A DNA stretch of 6,137 nt from Actinomycetota bacterium (GCA_004366195.1 SIRV01000026.1:1-6137), one strand, 5' to 3'. Numbered from the stretch's first letter, positions 1 to 6,074 are shown. The notes: generated by a model from the letters alone, not told the origin. Numbers and translations are program-made.

Positions 1-195
1 ATTCGGGGCGAACAGGTAGTTCGCGACGGCCACGTAGAACTCCGTCGTCGCCGCCTCGGCGGGGATCGCCGCGAGCACGTCGGCGTACGCGACGGCCGCC
101 GCCAGGCTCACCCCCGAACGCACGAGCGAGCGGAGGAACGCCCGCCGACCGATCTGCCCCTCGACGTACGCGCGTAGCAACCCGGTCTCGTCCAT
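1..195 (-). CDS. Tat-exported cupredoxin-like protein, N-terminal fragment
   Basis: The gene runs off the left edge, leaving 65 N-terminal residues. The start is ATG at 195-193, directly downstream of a good promoter. Residues 16-22 read GRRAFLR, a match to the twin-arginine export motif. They are followed by a moderately hydrophobic, alanine-rich stretch (about residues 23-43) and an AEA-A type cleavage region near residues 47-50. The mature start, TEFYVAVANYLFAPN, resembles the first beta strands of plastocyanin-like cupredoxins, which typically begin with an alternating hydrophobic strand and then an 'F-P' element. The copper-binding residues would lie outside the window, so this family call is tentative. 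Export of a folded protein by the Tat pathway is well supported; the cupredoxin identity is inference. The gene is divergent from the MttB genes, and nothing links it to them functionally. Confidence 0.6.
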   Translation of the reverse strand, partial: MDETGLLRAYVEGQIGRRAFLRSLVRSGVSLAAAVAYADVLAAIPAEAATTEFYVAVANYLFAPN

Positions 196-201
196 GGGTG
201 G

Positions 202-230
202 TTGATACAGGGACGAAGCGATCCCGTCAA
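202..230 (-). promoter_or_regulatory. sigma70-type promoter for the Tat-exported gene, near leaderless
   Basis: On the minus strand a -35 element TTGACG (230-225, five of six consensus bases) is separated by exactly 17 bases from a -10 element TATCAA (207-202, four of six). Only six bases (CCACCC) lie between the -10 and the ATG at 195. Transcription would therefore begin at or within a base or two of the start codon, giving a leaderless mRNA. No Shine-Dalgarno sequence fits in the space, which is consistent with this. Confidence 0.65.
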
Positions 231-290
231 ACCGGCCGTCGGTCCCATCGGCCAGGGCTGAACGACCCTCCTCGCAGCCAGCGTCCGGCG

Positions 291-296
291 TAGGCT
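291..296 (+). promoter_or_regulatory. possible -10 element for the MttB pair
   Basis: TAGGCT fits the TAnnnT pattern of high-GC -10 elements and lies 36 bases before the ATG at 333. That would give a leader of about 25-30 bases carrying the G-rich stretch at 323-327 as a weak ribosome binding site. No convincing -35 lies 16-19 bases upstream, so this is a weak call. Confidence 0.25.
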
Positions 297-332
297 TGCG
301 CCGACGGACACCGGAAGTCGCCGGGGGCTGGG

Positions 333-1703
333 ATGCGGCCGATCGACGCCGTGCGGGACCGAGCGCTGCCGGGGACGGAGGGCGGGCGGATCCTGGCCCT
401 CCCCCACGGCCCGGCGCTTGAGATCCTCGCCCCTGCCGATCTGGAGCGGCTCCTGGCCCACGTCCGTCGGGCCCTCGGCGAGCGGGGACTCGATCTCCCC
501 GGGTCTCCCGGACCGCTGATGCTCGCGGGTCGGGACCCAGCCTGCGATCTGCCCCTCGACGGCCGCGCGGGATGGCTCGGGCTCGGCTGGCCGGCCGACG
601 AGATCCTCGAGCTCGAGACCGACAGCCGTCGACCGACCACCCTCACCGACCTCGAGGAGGCCGCACGCCTGGCCGACGCGCTCCCCCAGGTGGGGGTCGT
701 CGGCCCCGCCGTCCGCGCGCTCGACGCGCCGGAGCCGATCCGACCGCTCCGGGAGTTCCACGCGCTGCTCGCGCACACGACGAAGCACGTGCAGATCAGC
801 CTGCCCGCGGACGCGGCGACGGTGGAGGCCGCCCTCGGGATCGCCCACATCGTCGCCGGGGATGAACGCGAGATGCGCGAGCGCCCGCCGTTCTCCGCCC
901 TCGCGCGGGCCGGCGGCCTCGAGGGCGAGCGGCTCGAGGCGGCCGTCATGCTCGCCCGGGCGGGTCTCCCGCTCGGCGTGGTCGTCGAGCCGGTCCTCGC
1001 CGGCAGCCTCGCGACGACGCTCGGGCGGGCCCTCCAGGAGGTCCTCGCCGCCGCCGCGCTCGCGCTCGCCCGCGCGCCGGAGGCCCGCGTCTTCCTCGCC
1101 TCCCGCGCCCTCCGCGCCGGTCCGGACGGCGTGCCGGCGGGCTCGGCAGCGCTGCGGTTCCAGATGGCCTTCGTGCAGGTCGCTCACCACCTCGGGTTCC
1201 CCGCCGCGGTCGAGGCGCTCGCCACCGGCTCCCGCGCCTCGGACTGGCGTGCGGGCGCCGAAGGGGGGCTCGGGATGACCGCGGCGTGGATGACCGGGCC
1301 CGACCTCGTGCTCGGAGCGGGGCTCCGGGACGCCGGGCGAGCCTTCTCGCCGGTCGGGCTCCTGCTCGACACCGAGGCCTTCGACCTCGTCCGCCCCATC
1401 CCGCTGGGGATCGCCGTGGACGAGGAGACCCTCGCCGTGGACGTGATCGAGAAGGTGGGGCCGGGCGGGCACTTCCTCGGCGAGCCCCACACCCTCCGCC
1501 ACATGCGCGAGACCTGGACCTCGCGCTTCATGGACCGGGACACCTGGGAGACCTGGGAGGGTAAAGGCCGGCCGGAGCCGCCCGACCACGCGCGCGAGCG
1601 CGCCTGCGAGCTCCTCACGACCCACGAGCCCGAGCCCCTGCCGCCCGCGCTCGACGACCGCATCCGGGAGGTGATCGCCGAACGTGAGCGTCGTGGCCAC
1701 TGA
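333..1703 (+). CDS. divergent MttB-superfamily protein, non-pyrrolysine (456 aa)
   Basis: This is a diverged member of the trimethylamine methyltransferase (MttB) superfamily, whose active members move a methyl group from methylated amines or betaines to a corrinoid protein in the cytoplasm. The N-terminal helix (about 31-55) matches the paralogue next door. The next 35 or so residues of that paralogue are missing, and RDPACDLPLDGRAGWL (67-82) aligns directly after the gap. Other family signatures are LLAHTTKH (145-152), ATGSRASDWRAG (297-308) and a full C-terminal segment with VGPGGHFL and HT (375-387). The central barrel (about 215-275) has lost the family's TLAG/NAE and P-G-A signatures, so catalysis is doubtful. 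There is no in-frame amber codon. The ATG at 333 is the only plausible upstream start; an in-frame TAG at 291-293 bounds it. Its 3' end overlaps the next gene, implying an operon. It could be a non-catalytic partner subunit. Confidence 0.75.
   Translation: MRPIDAVRDRALPGTEGGRILALPHGPALEILAPADLERLLAHVRRALGERGLDLPGSPGPLMLAGRDPACDLPLDGRAGWLGLGWPADEILELETDSRRPTTLTDLEEAARLADALPQVGVVGPAVRALDAPEPIRPLREFHALLAHTTKHVQISLPADAATVEAALGIAHIVAGDEREMRERPPFSALARAGGLEGERLEAAVMLARAGLPLGVVVEPVLAGSLATTLGRALQEVLAAAALALARAPEARVFLASRALRAGPDGVPAGSAALRFQMAFVQVAHHLGFPAAVEALATGSRASDWRAGAEGGLGMTAAWMTGPDLVLGAGLRDAGRAFSPVGLLLDTEAFDLVRPIPLGIAVDEETLAVDVIEKVGPGGHFLGEPHTLRHMRETWTSRFMDRDTWETWEGKGRPEPPDHARERACELLTTHEPEPLPPALDDRIREVIAERERRGH
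1667..1674 (+). promoter_or_regulatory. Shine-Dalgarno sequence of the second MttB gene
   Basis: GGAGGTGA lies inside the 3' end of the preceding gene, nine bases before the GTG at 1684. It is close to a perfect anti-16S match and supports that start, although an in-frame GTG at 1693 is also possible. Confidence 0.6.
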
Positions 1704-3114
1704 GGCCCCGAGGATCCGCGGCCTGCGCCACCCGTTCTCGATCCAGGTCCTCACCGAGGACGAGCTCGAGCGCGTGCACGAGGCCACCCTGCGGGTGCTC
1801 GACCGGGTCGGCCTCGAGGTGCGCTCGGCGCGCATCCGCTCCGAGCTCGCCGCCGCCGGGGCGAGGGTGGACGACGCCGCGATGCGCGTGCGCTTCCCGC
1901 CGGAGATGGTCGAGGAGCACCTCGCGCTGATCCCGCCGGACTTCGTGATGTGCGCCCGCGACCCCGCCCTCGACCTGCCGATCGACGGGAGCGCCGGCTG
2001 GCTCTCCGGCGACGGCACGAGCGCCTTCGTCGTGGACCTCGAGACCGGGGAGCGGCGGCCCTCGACGATGCGGGACCTCATCGAGACCACGCGCGTCGCC
2101 GACGCCGTGTCCGAGCTCGCCTACCAGTGGCCGACCGTGGCGCCCTCGGACGTCCCGCCCCACACCCAGGCCGCCCACTACACGTACGTGATGCTCGCCC
2201 ACTCGACCAAGCACGCCCAGCACAACGAGGTCTACAGCCGGCGCGACGCCCAGGTGGTGCTGGAGATGGCCCGGGTCGTGGCCGGCGGCGACCGCGAGCT
2301 CCGCGAGCGCCCCATCGTCTCGACCTACCAGTGCTGCATCAGCCCCCTCGTCTACGACGAGGGCCCGATCGAGGCCGCGGTGGAGCTCGCCCGCGGCGGA
2401 CTTCCCTCGGGGTTCGTCGCCATGGGGATCGGGTGCGCCACCGCCCCGGCCACCCTGGCCGGCACGCTCGTCTCGATGAACGCCGAGATGCTCGGCGGCA
2501 TGACGATCGTCGAGGCGCTCGTCCCCGGCGCCGCGACCTTCTGCGGCCCCTATCCCACCCTCATGGACCTCCGCACCGGCGACTACCGGCAGGACTGGGG
2601 GCCCGAGGACACCCTCCTGAAGCTCGCCTTCGCCCAGCTCGCGCACCGGTACCGGGTGCCGATCAACATCATGGCCCTCGACACCGGCGCGAAGACCCAG
2701 GACTGGCAGGCGGGGCTCCAGCACGCCGTCTCGCTGTTCGCGGTGGCGGCGGCGGGGCGGGCCGAGATGATCACCGGTACCGGCACGCTCCACGGCGCCG
2801 CCGTCTACGACAACACCAACGTCGTCCTCGACGCCGAGCTGTTCCGCCTGATCTGCGAGGTGTGCGAGGGGATCCCCGTCGCCGACGAGACGCTCTCCCG
2901 GGCCGAGCTCGAGGAGCTCTGGCTCCCGCCCACCTTCGCCCTCGAGCCGCTCGAGGCCTGGGAGCGGGCCGGCCGCCCCGGCGCGCGTGAGCGGGCCCGC
3001 GAGCGCGTCCGCGAGATCCTCGCGATCCACGAGGTCGAGCCCCTCCCGGAGGACGTGGACCGCGAGCTCCGGCGCATCATCGCCGCCCGCGAGGCCGAGG
3101 GTCCCTCTTCCTGA
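1684..3114 (+). CDS. MttB-superfamily (trimethylamine/betaine) methyltransferase, non-pyrrolysine (476 aa)
   Basis: This is a recognisable member of the MttB superfamily (COG5598-type). Characterised non-pyrrolysine relatives such as MtgB demethylate glycine betaine and pass the methyl group to a corrinoid protein. Visible family features, in order, are: an N-terminal helical segment with L-T-E-x-E-L and VLDRVGLEV (23-46); AAGARVDD and RFPPEMVEE (57-78); RDPALDLP (92-99); MLAHSTKHAQ (170-179); the barrel signature APATLAGTLVSMNAEML (254-270); VPGAATFCGPYP (280-291); DLRTGDYRQDWGPED (295-309); and DTGAKTQDWQAG (333-344). There is no internal TAG codon, so it does not use pyrrolysine. The C-terminus is about 19 residues short: the GPGGxFL...HT loop seen in the upstream paralogue is absent between DETL (401-404) and EAWE (424-427). 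It overlaps the upstream gene by 20 bases and is translationally coupled. The substrate cannot be read from the sequence. Confidence 0.85.
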   Translation: MSVVATEAPRIRGLRHPFSIQVLTEDELERVHEATLRVLDRVGLEVRSARIRSELAAAGARVDDAAMRVRFPPEMVEEHLALIPPDFVMCARDPALDLPIDGSAGWLSGDGTSAFVVDLETGERRPSTMRDLIETTRVADAVSELAYQWPTVAPSDVPPHTQAAHYTYVMLAHSTKHAQHNEVYSRRDAQVVLEMARVVAGGDRELRERPIVSTYQCCISPLVYDEGPIEAAVELARGGLPSGFVAMGIGCATAPATLAGTLVSMNAEMLGGMTIVEALVPGAATFCGPYPTLMDLRTGDYRQDWGPEDTLLKLAFAQLAHRYRVPINIMALDTGAKTQDWQAGLQHAVSLFAVAAAGRAEMITGTGTLHGAAVYDNTNVVLDAELFRLICEVCEGIPVADETLSRAELEELWLPPTFALEPLEAWERAGRPGARERARERVREILAIHEVEPLPEDVDRELRRIIAAREAEGPSS

Positions 3115-3282
3115 GGAAGGTTCGACGCGGCGCCCGGACCCCGGCGATCGCCGCCATGGCGACCTCGCTCACGCCGCACGCCAGCGCGCGCGAGCTCGAG
3201 CGGGAAGGTGCTGCTCGCGTTCGGTCCCCGGGAGGACGCCGAGCCGCTCCTCGCCCGTCGGCTCGAGCCCGACCCGCGCCCG
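3115..3282 (+). other. convergent intergenic region with two abutting palindromes
   Basis: These 168 bases separate two gene 3' ends. They hold CGGCGATCGCCG (3142-3153) running straight into CGCCATGGCG (3152-3161), both perfect palindromes. Further on, CGAGCC (3240-3245) can pair with GGCTCG (3260-3265), and GGCTCGAGCC (3260-3269) is itself a palindrome. No T-run follows on either strand, so a classical intrinsic terminator is not evident. A bidirectional, U-tract-free terminator is possible. No convincing small gene was found. Confidence 0.3.
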
Positions 3283-3708
3283 TCAAACCCGGGGTGGGAG
3301 TCCGTCCTCTGGAACGATCGGGCGGCGGTGGATGTACCGGGTCACGAGGGCCGCCACGACGAGGAGGAGCAGCGCGGTCCCCACGGACGCCCGGTTCACC
3401 CCGAGGCGGAGGAACACCAGGAGCGTCGAGATGCCGATCGCGATCCAGAGCGCTGCGATCGAGCGGCGCTTGGCCCGGGCCGAGAGACCGCCGCCACCCA
3501 CGTAGCCGGCCACGTAGGGGCCGAGGCGCGGGTGGTGGAGGAGCCACCGGTGGAGCCGCGGGGACGCGCGGAGGAAGCACGCCGAGGCGAGCAGCAGGAA
3601 GGGCGTGGTCGGAACGACCGGCACGACGATGCCCACCGCGCCGATCCCGACGAAGACGAACCCCGCCGCGTTCAACGCCACCCGCGTGGCCCGTCGCTCC
3701 GCCATCAT
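3283..3708 (-). CDS. DUF454/YbaN-family inner-membrane protein
   Basis: This small integral membrane protein of 141 residues is a typical length for the DUF454 (YbaN) family, whose function is not established. The family core is clear: an N-terminal membrane segment (about 9-31), then PTTPFLLLASACFLRASPRL (33-52) and HRWLL (53-57), the signature V-P-T-T-P-F followed by C-F-x-R-x-S-P-R and W-L-L. Two further hydrophobic segments lie at about 84-101 and 109-124, followed by a short polar tail. The start is one of two consecutive ATG codons (3708 or 3705). No strong Shine-Dalgarno sequence is seen, and a TACCCT (3727-3722) may serve as the -10. It is convergent with the MttB genes and divergent from the ureohydrolase, so it is a separate transcription unit and probably unrelated to the metabolic genes around it. 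Confidence 0.85.
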   Translation of the reverse strand: MMAERRATRVALNAAGFVFVGIGAVGIVVPVVPTTPFLLLASACFLRASPRLHRWLLHHPRLGPYVAGYVGGGGLSARAKRRSIAALWIAIGISTLLVFLRLGVNRASVGTALLLLVVAALVTRYIHRRPIVPEDGLPPRV

Positions 3709-3721
3709 CCCGATCGCGTCC

Positions 3722-3727
3722 AGGGTA
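3722..3727 (-). promoter_or_regulatory. possible -10 element for the DUF454 gene
   Basis: TACCCT fits TAnnnT on the minus strand and ends 13 bases before the first ATG. This would give a leader of only a few bases. No clear -35 is visible, so the call rests on position and pattern only. Confidence 0.2.
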
Positions 3728-3778
3728 GCGCCGCGCCCGCGAACGGGGCCGACCGGTGCTGCCGCACATCGCCTCCGC

Positions 3779-3784
3779 TAGCAT
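3779..3784 (+). promoter_or_regulatory. -10 element for leaderless ureohydrolase transcript
   Basis: TAGCAT lies with nine bases between its last base and the GTG at 3794, so a transcript starting 7-10 bases downstream would begin at or next to the start codon. The spacer (GGGCGCGCC) holds no Shine-Dalgarno sequence. No consensus -35 is visible in the 16-19 base window upstream. Confidence 0.45.
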
Positions 3785-3793
3785 GGGCGCGCC

Positions 3794-4792
3794 GTGAGTC
3801 CGACCAGCCCGCCCGAGCCGTCCGAGACCGCCTCGCCCATCGTCGGCCCCGAGGACCCGCTCACCGTCCCGCGGTTCGCGGGTCGCGCCACCTTCGCCCG
3901 GCTCCCCCGCCGCGACGAGGTCGAGCGCTGCGACGTCGCCGTCGTCGGCGTCCCCTTCGACAGCGGCGTCACGTACCGGCCGGGGGCGCGGTTCGGGCCG
4001 CAGGCGATCCGGAACGCGACCCGCCTGCTCCGCTCCTACCACCCCGGCCTCGAGGTCTCGCCCTTCGCCGCCCAGCAGGTGACCGACGCGGGGGACATCG
4101 CCTGCAACCCCTTCGACATCGCCGAGGCGATCTCGCAGATCGAGGCCGCGGCCGAGGAGCTCCTCCAAGGCGCCGGCGCGCTGCTCACGCTGGGCGGCGA
4201 CCACACGATCGCGCTCCCCCTCCTCCGGGTGATGCGCCGCCTCCACGGACCGGTGGCGCTCCTGCACTTCGACGCCCACCTGGACACCTGGGACACGTAC
4301 TTCGGCGCCGCCTACACCCACGGGACCCCCTTCCGTCGGGCGTGGGAGGAAGGGCTCCTGCTGGAGGGTCGCGCCGCCCACGTCGGGATCCGAGGTCCCC
4401 TGTTCTCGAGCCACGACCTGGAGGACGACGCCCGGTTCGGGTTCGAGATCGTCGGCGCGATGGAGCTCGAGGAGACCCCGGTGGCGGCGATCGTGGAGCG
4501 GCTCCGCGCGCGCCTGGGCGACGCGCCGGTCTACGTCTCGGTCGACATCGACGTGCTCGACCCGGCCCACGCGCCGGGGACCGGCACGCCGGAGGCGGGC
4601 GGCCTTTCCTCCCGCGAGCTCCTCGGCATCCTCCGGGGCCTCGCCGGCCTCCGGATCGTGGGCGCCGACATCGTCGAGGTCGCCCCGGCCTACGACCACG
4701 CCGAGATCACCTGCATGGCCGCCTCCCACGTCGCCTACGAGCTGCTCGGCCTGTTCGCCCGCCGGGCGGGGACCGAGGACACCGGGGCATGA
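3794..4792 (+). CDS. agmatinase-like ureohydrolase (arginase/agmatinase family)
   Basis: This is a cytoplasmic binuclear metal (usually Mn) hydrolase that splits a guanidino compound into urea and an amine. All metal-ligand motifs are intact: GGDH (134-137, His137), the HFDAHLD box (158-164; Asp160, His162, Asp164) and SVDID (249-253; Asp251, Asp253). GTGTPEAGGLS (262-272) with Glu267 is the usual substrate-side element, and HGTPFRRAWEEG (176-187) is typical of the agmatinase branch rather than of arginase. The 332 residues include an N-terminal tail of about 25 residues that is proline-rich and poorly conserved in appearance. The GTG start is chosen from the leaderless promoter and because the ATG at 3783 is out of frame. 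The gene is coupled to the dehydrogenase by an ATGA overlap. Related enzymes hydrolyse agmatine, guanidinobutyrate, guanidinopropionate or guanidine itself, so the true substrate is open and the symbol speB is not assigned. Confidence 0.9.
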   Translation: MSPTSPPEPSETASPIVGPEDPLTVPRFAGRATFARLPRRDEVERCDVAVVGVPFDSGVTYRPGARFGPQAIRNATRLLRSYHPGLEVSPFAAQQVTDAGDIACNPFDIAEAISQIEAAAEELLQGAGALLTLGGDHTIALPLLRVMRRLHGPVALLHFDAHLDTWDTYFGAAYTHGTPFRRAWEEGLLLEGRAAHVGIRGPLFSSHDLEDDARFGFEIVGAMELEETPVAAIVERLRARLGDAPVYVSVDIDVLDPAHAPGTGTPEAGGLSSRELLGILRGLAGLRIVGADIVEVAPAYDHAEITCMAASHVAYELLGLFARRAGTEDTGA

Positions 4793-5919
4793 CGCGCACC
4801 GTCCGCGCCGCCGTGCTCGAGCGGGCCGGCGAGCCCCTGCGGATCGAGGAGCTCGAGCTGCCGGAGCCCGGACCCGGGCAGGTGCTCGTCCGGATGGCGG
4901 CGAGCGGGGTCTGCCACTCCGACCTCCACCAGGCGCTCGGGGACTGGGGCGAGACCGGGCCGGTCGTGCTCGGCCACGAGGGCTCGGGCGTGGTGGAGGC
5001 GCTCGGGCCCGGGGTCGAGGGCCTGCGCCCCGGGCAGCTCGTGGCGCTCAACTGGTTCGTCGCCTGCGGCGCCTGCCGTCCCTGCCGGACGGGACGGCCG
5101 TGGGCGTGCACCGAGACGCTCGTCCTCGAGGACCGCCTGCCCGACGGCTCGCGCCCCTTCCGCCGCCCCGACGGGACCGAGGTCGCGTCCCAGCTCGGCC
5201 TGGGGACCTTCGCCGAGGCCGCGATCGTCGGCGCTGGCGCCGCGGTCCCGGTCCCCGAGGGAACGCCGCCGGAGGTCGCCGCGCTGATCGGCTGCGGCGT
5301 GACGACCGGCGCGATGTCGGTCCTGCGGGCCGGAGGGGTCGCTCCCGGCGAGTCGGTGGTGGTCATCGGGCTCGGGGGCGTGGGGCTCTCGGCGGTCATG
5401 GGGGCCGTGGTGGCCGGCGCTTCGCCGATCGTCGGGGTGGACCTCGCGCCCGCCAAGCTCGAGCGGGCCGCCGACTTCGGCGCCACCGCCGCGGTGTTCG
5501 CCGAGGGCGACCCCGTGGAGGTCAACGCGCGGGTGCGCGAGGCCGTCGGGGACGAGCCCGACCACGTCGTCGTTGCCGTCGGGGACGCCCGGGCGGTCGA
5601 GCTCGGGATCGAGCTCGCCGGGCACGGCGGGACCGTGCTCGTCGTCGGCATCCCCCCGCACGGCCAGCGGGCCTCCTTCGAGATCAGTCAGCTCGTCGAC
5701 CGCAGCGCCCGGATCGTCGGCGTGAACTACGGCTGGTCCGTCCCGGAGGAGGACTTCCCGCGCCTCGCGGGCCTCGCCCTCGAGGGTCGGCTCCCCGTCG
5801 AGCGGCTGATCGAGGAGCGCATCGGCCTCGAGGACGTGCAGGCCGCCCTCGACGCCCTCCGCGAGGGCTCCGGGCTCCGACGGATCGTCGTCTTCCCCGA
5901 CGCCCATCCCCGGCCGTAG
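4789..5919 (+). CDS. zinc-dependent alcohol dehydrogenase, class III-like (MDR family)
   Basis: This 376-residue medium-chain dehydrogenase oxidises an alcohol (or hemiacetal/thiohemiacetal) with NAD. The catalytic zinc ligands are Cys42 (GVCHSD), His63 with Glu64 (GHEGSG) and Cys169 (GCGVTTG). The structural zinc site is complete, with Cys93, Cys96, Cys99 and Cys107 spaced CxxCxxCx7C. The Rossmann motif GLGGVG (194-199) is followed by Asp218 at the end of the second strand, which favours NAD over NADP. The CGVTTG form and the lobe 108-142 (LEDRLPDG...GTFAE) resemble class III formaldehyde, mycothiol-linked and Rxyl_3153-type dehydrogenases. It begins at the ATG overlapping the ureohydrolase stop (ATGA), so the two are co-translated. 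It might oxidise an amino-alcohol, or formaldehyde adducts released by demethylation; neither can be decided from the sequence. Confidence 0.9.
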   Translation: MTRTVRAAVLERAGEPLRIEELELPEPGPGQVLVRMAASGVCHSDLHQALGDWGETGPVVLGHEGSGVVEALGPGVEGLRPGQLVALNWFVACGACRPCRTGRPWACTETLVLEDRLPDGSRPFRRPDGTEVASQLGLGTFAEAAIVGAGAAVPVPEGTPPEVAALIGCGVTTGAMSVLRAGGVAPGESVVVIGLGGVGLSAVMGAVVAGASPIVGVDLAPAKLERAADFGATAAVFAEGDPVEVNARVREAVGDEPDHVVVAVGDARAVELGIELAGHGGTVLVVGIPPHGQRASFEISQLVDRSARIVGVNYGWSVPEEDFPRLAGLALEGRLPVERLIEERIGLEDVQAALDALREGSGLRRIVVFPDAHPRP

Positions 5920-5936
5920 ACCGACGGGAGTAGCCC

Positions 5937-5966
5937 TTGCATCGCGGCGCACCCCCATGCTAGCGT
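5937..5966 (+). promoter_or_regulatory. promoter with extended -10 before the CA-repeat frame
   Basis: TTGCAT (5937-5942, three of six -35 bases) is separated by 18 bases from TAGCGT (5961-5966). The -10 is preceded by TGC at 5958-5960, giving the TGnTAnnnT extended -10 pattern. Transcription would start near 5972-5975, leaving a leader of about 22-25 bases that carries the strong ribosome binding site at 5987. It follows the dehydrogenase stop by only 17 bases. Confidence 0.45.
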
Positions 5967-5986
5967 CGGAACGCACACGACCGGGC

Positions 5987-5993
5987 GGAGGTG
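5987..5993 (+). promoter_or_regulatory. strong Shine-Dalgarno sequence
   Basis: GGAGGTG, with five bases between the GGAGG core and the ATG at 5997, is the best ribosome binding site in the window. It is the main reason to treat the short frame that follows as translated. Confidence 0.6.
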
Positions 5994-5996
5994 GCG

Positions 5997-6074
5997 ATGA
6001 AGAGGCCACGTCACACACACACACACACCCATGCCGCCCGGGACGACGGCACTCGCTCGTTCGGTGCGCCGTGA
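5997..6074 (+). CDS. 25-residue His/Thr-repeat peptide frame (possible leader peptide)
   Basis: The frame has an ATG start behind a perfect Shine-Dalgarno sequence and a plausible promoter, and ends in TGA at 6072-6074. The peptide begins MKRPR, continues with HTHTHTH (residues 6-12) encoded by a CA dinucleotide tract, and ends in a polar, arginine-containing tail finishing GAP. It matches no family I recognise. Its stop overlaps a GTG (GTGA, 6071-6074) that opens the next frame, an arrangement typical of translational coupling. It could be a regulatory leader peptide (histidine or threonine codons slowing ribosomes), a metal-binding micro-protein, or the true 5' end of the following gene put out of frame by a change in repeat number. 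Removing one CA unit would join the two frames with no stop in between. Confidence 0.4.
   Translation: MKRPRHTHTHTHAARDDGTRSFGAP
6012..6028 (+). repeat. (CA)8 dinucleotide microsatellite
   Basis: The tract is eight CA units plus one C, uninterrupted, and starts 15 bases after the first base of the short frame's start codon. It is the only simple-sequence repeat of this length in the window and stands out in such GC-rich DNA. Because the unit is two bases, any gain or loss of one unit shifts the reading frame. Confidence 0.9.

Noticed and set aside
108..2090. Very long open frame on the minus strand opposite the two MttB genes (also 1615-3030 minus).
   Set aside because: It is antisense to genes with clear family motifs, and its composition is arginine/glycine/proline-rich low complexity as expected from GC-rich DNA. 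No start signals or motifs were found.
1684..3114. A frameshift as the cause of the missing C-terminal loop in the second MttB protein.
   Set aside because: The other two forward frames around 2880-2960 do not encode the GPGG...HT loop, so it is an in-frame deletion rather than a shifted segment.
3783..3797. Four-codon frame ATG...TGA overlapping the ureohydrolase GTG.
   Set aside because: Its ATG lies within the -10 element, upstream of the expected transcript start, so it should not be translated.
3786..3798. The 13-base match GGYGCGCCGTGAG, shared with 6063-6075, across two GTG starts.
   Set aside because: In DNA this GC-rich a 12-of-13 match in 6 kb is expected by chance. The shared position at start codons is notable, but two copies are not enough to claim a motif.
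3077..4729. 550-codon minus-strand frame covering the DUF454 and ureohydrolase region.
   Set aside because: It overlaps two well-supported genes in other frames, and the translation is arginine/glycine/alanine-rich with no recognisable domain.
3208..4788. Upstream extension of the dehydrogenase frame by over 500 codons, with a GTG start at 3208.
   Set aside because: The frame is open only by GC bias: it crosses DUF454 in antisense and the ureohydrolase out of frame. The dehydrogenase homology starts at 4789, where ATGA coupling fixes the start.
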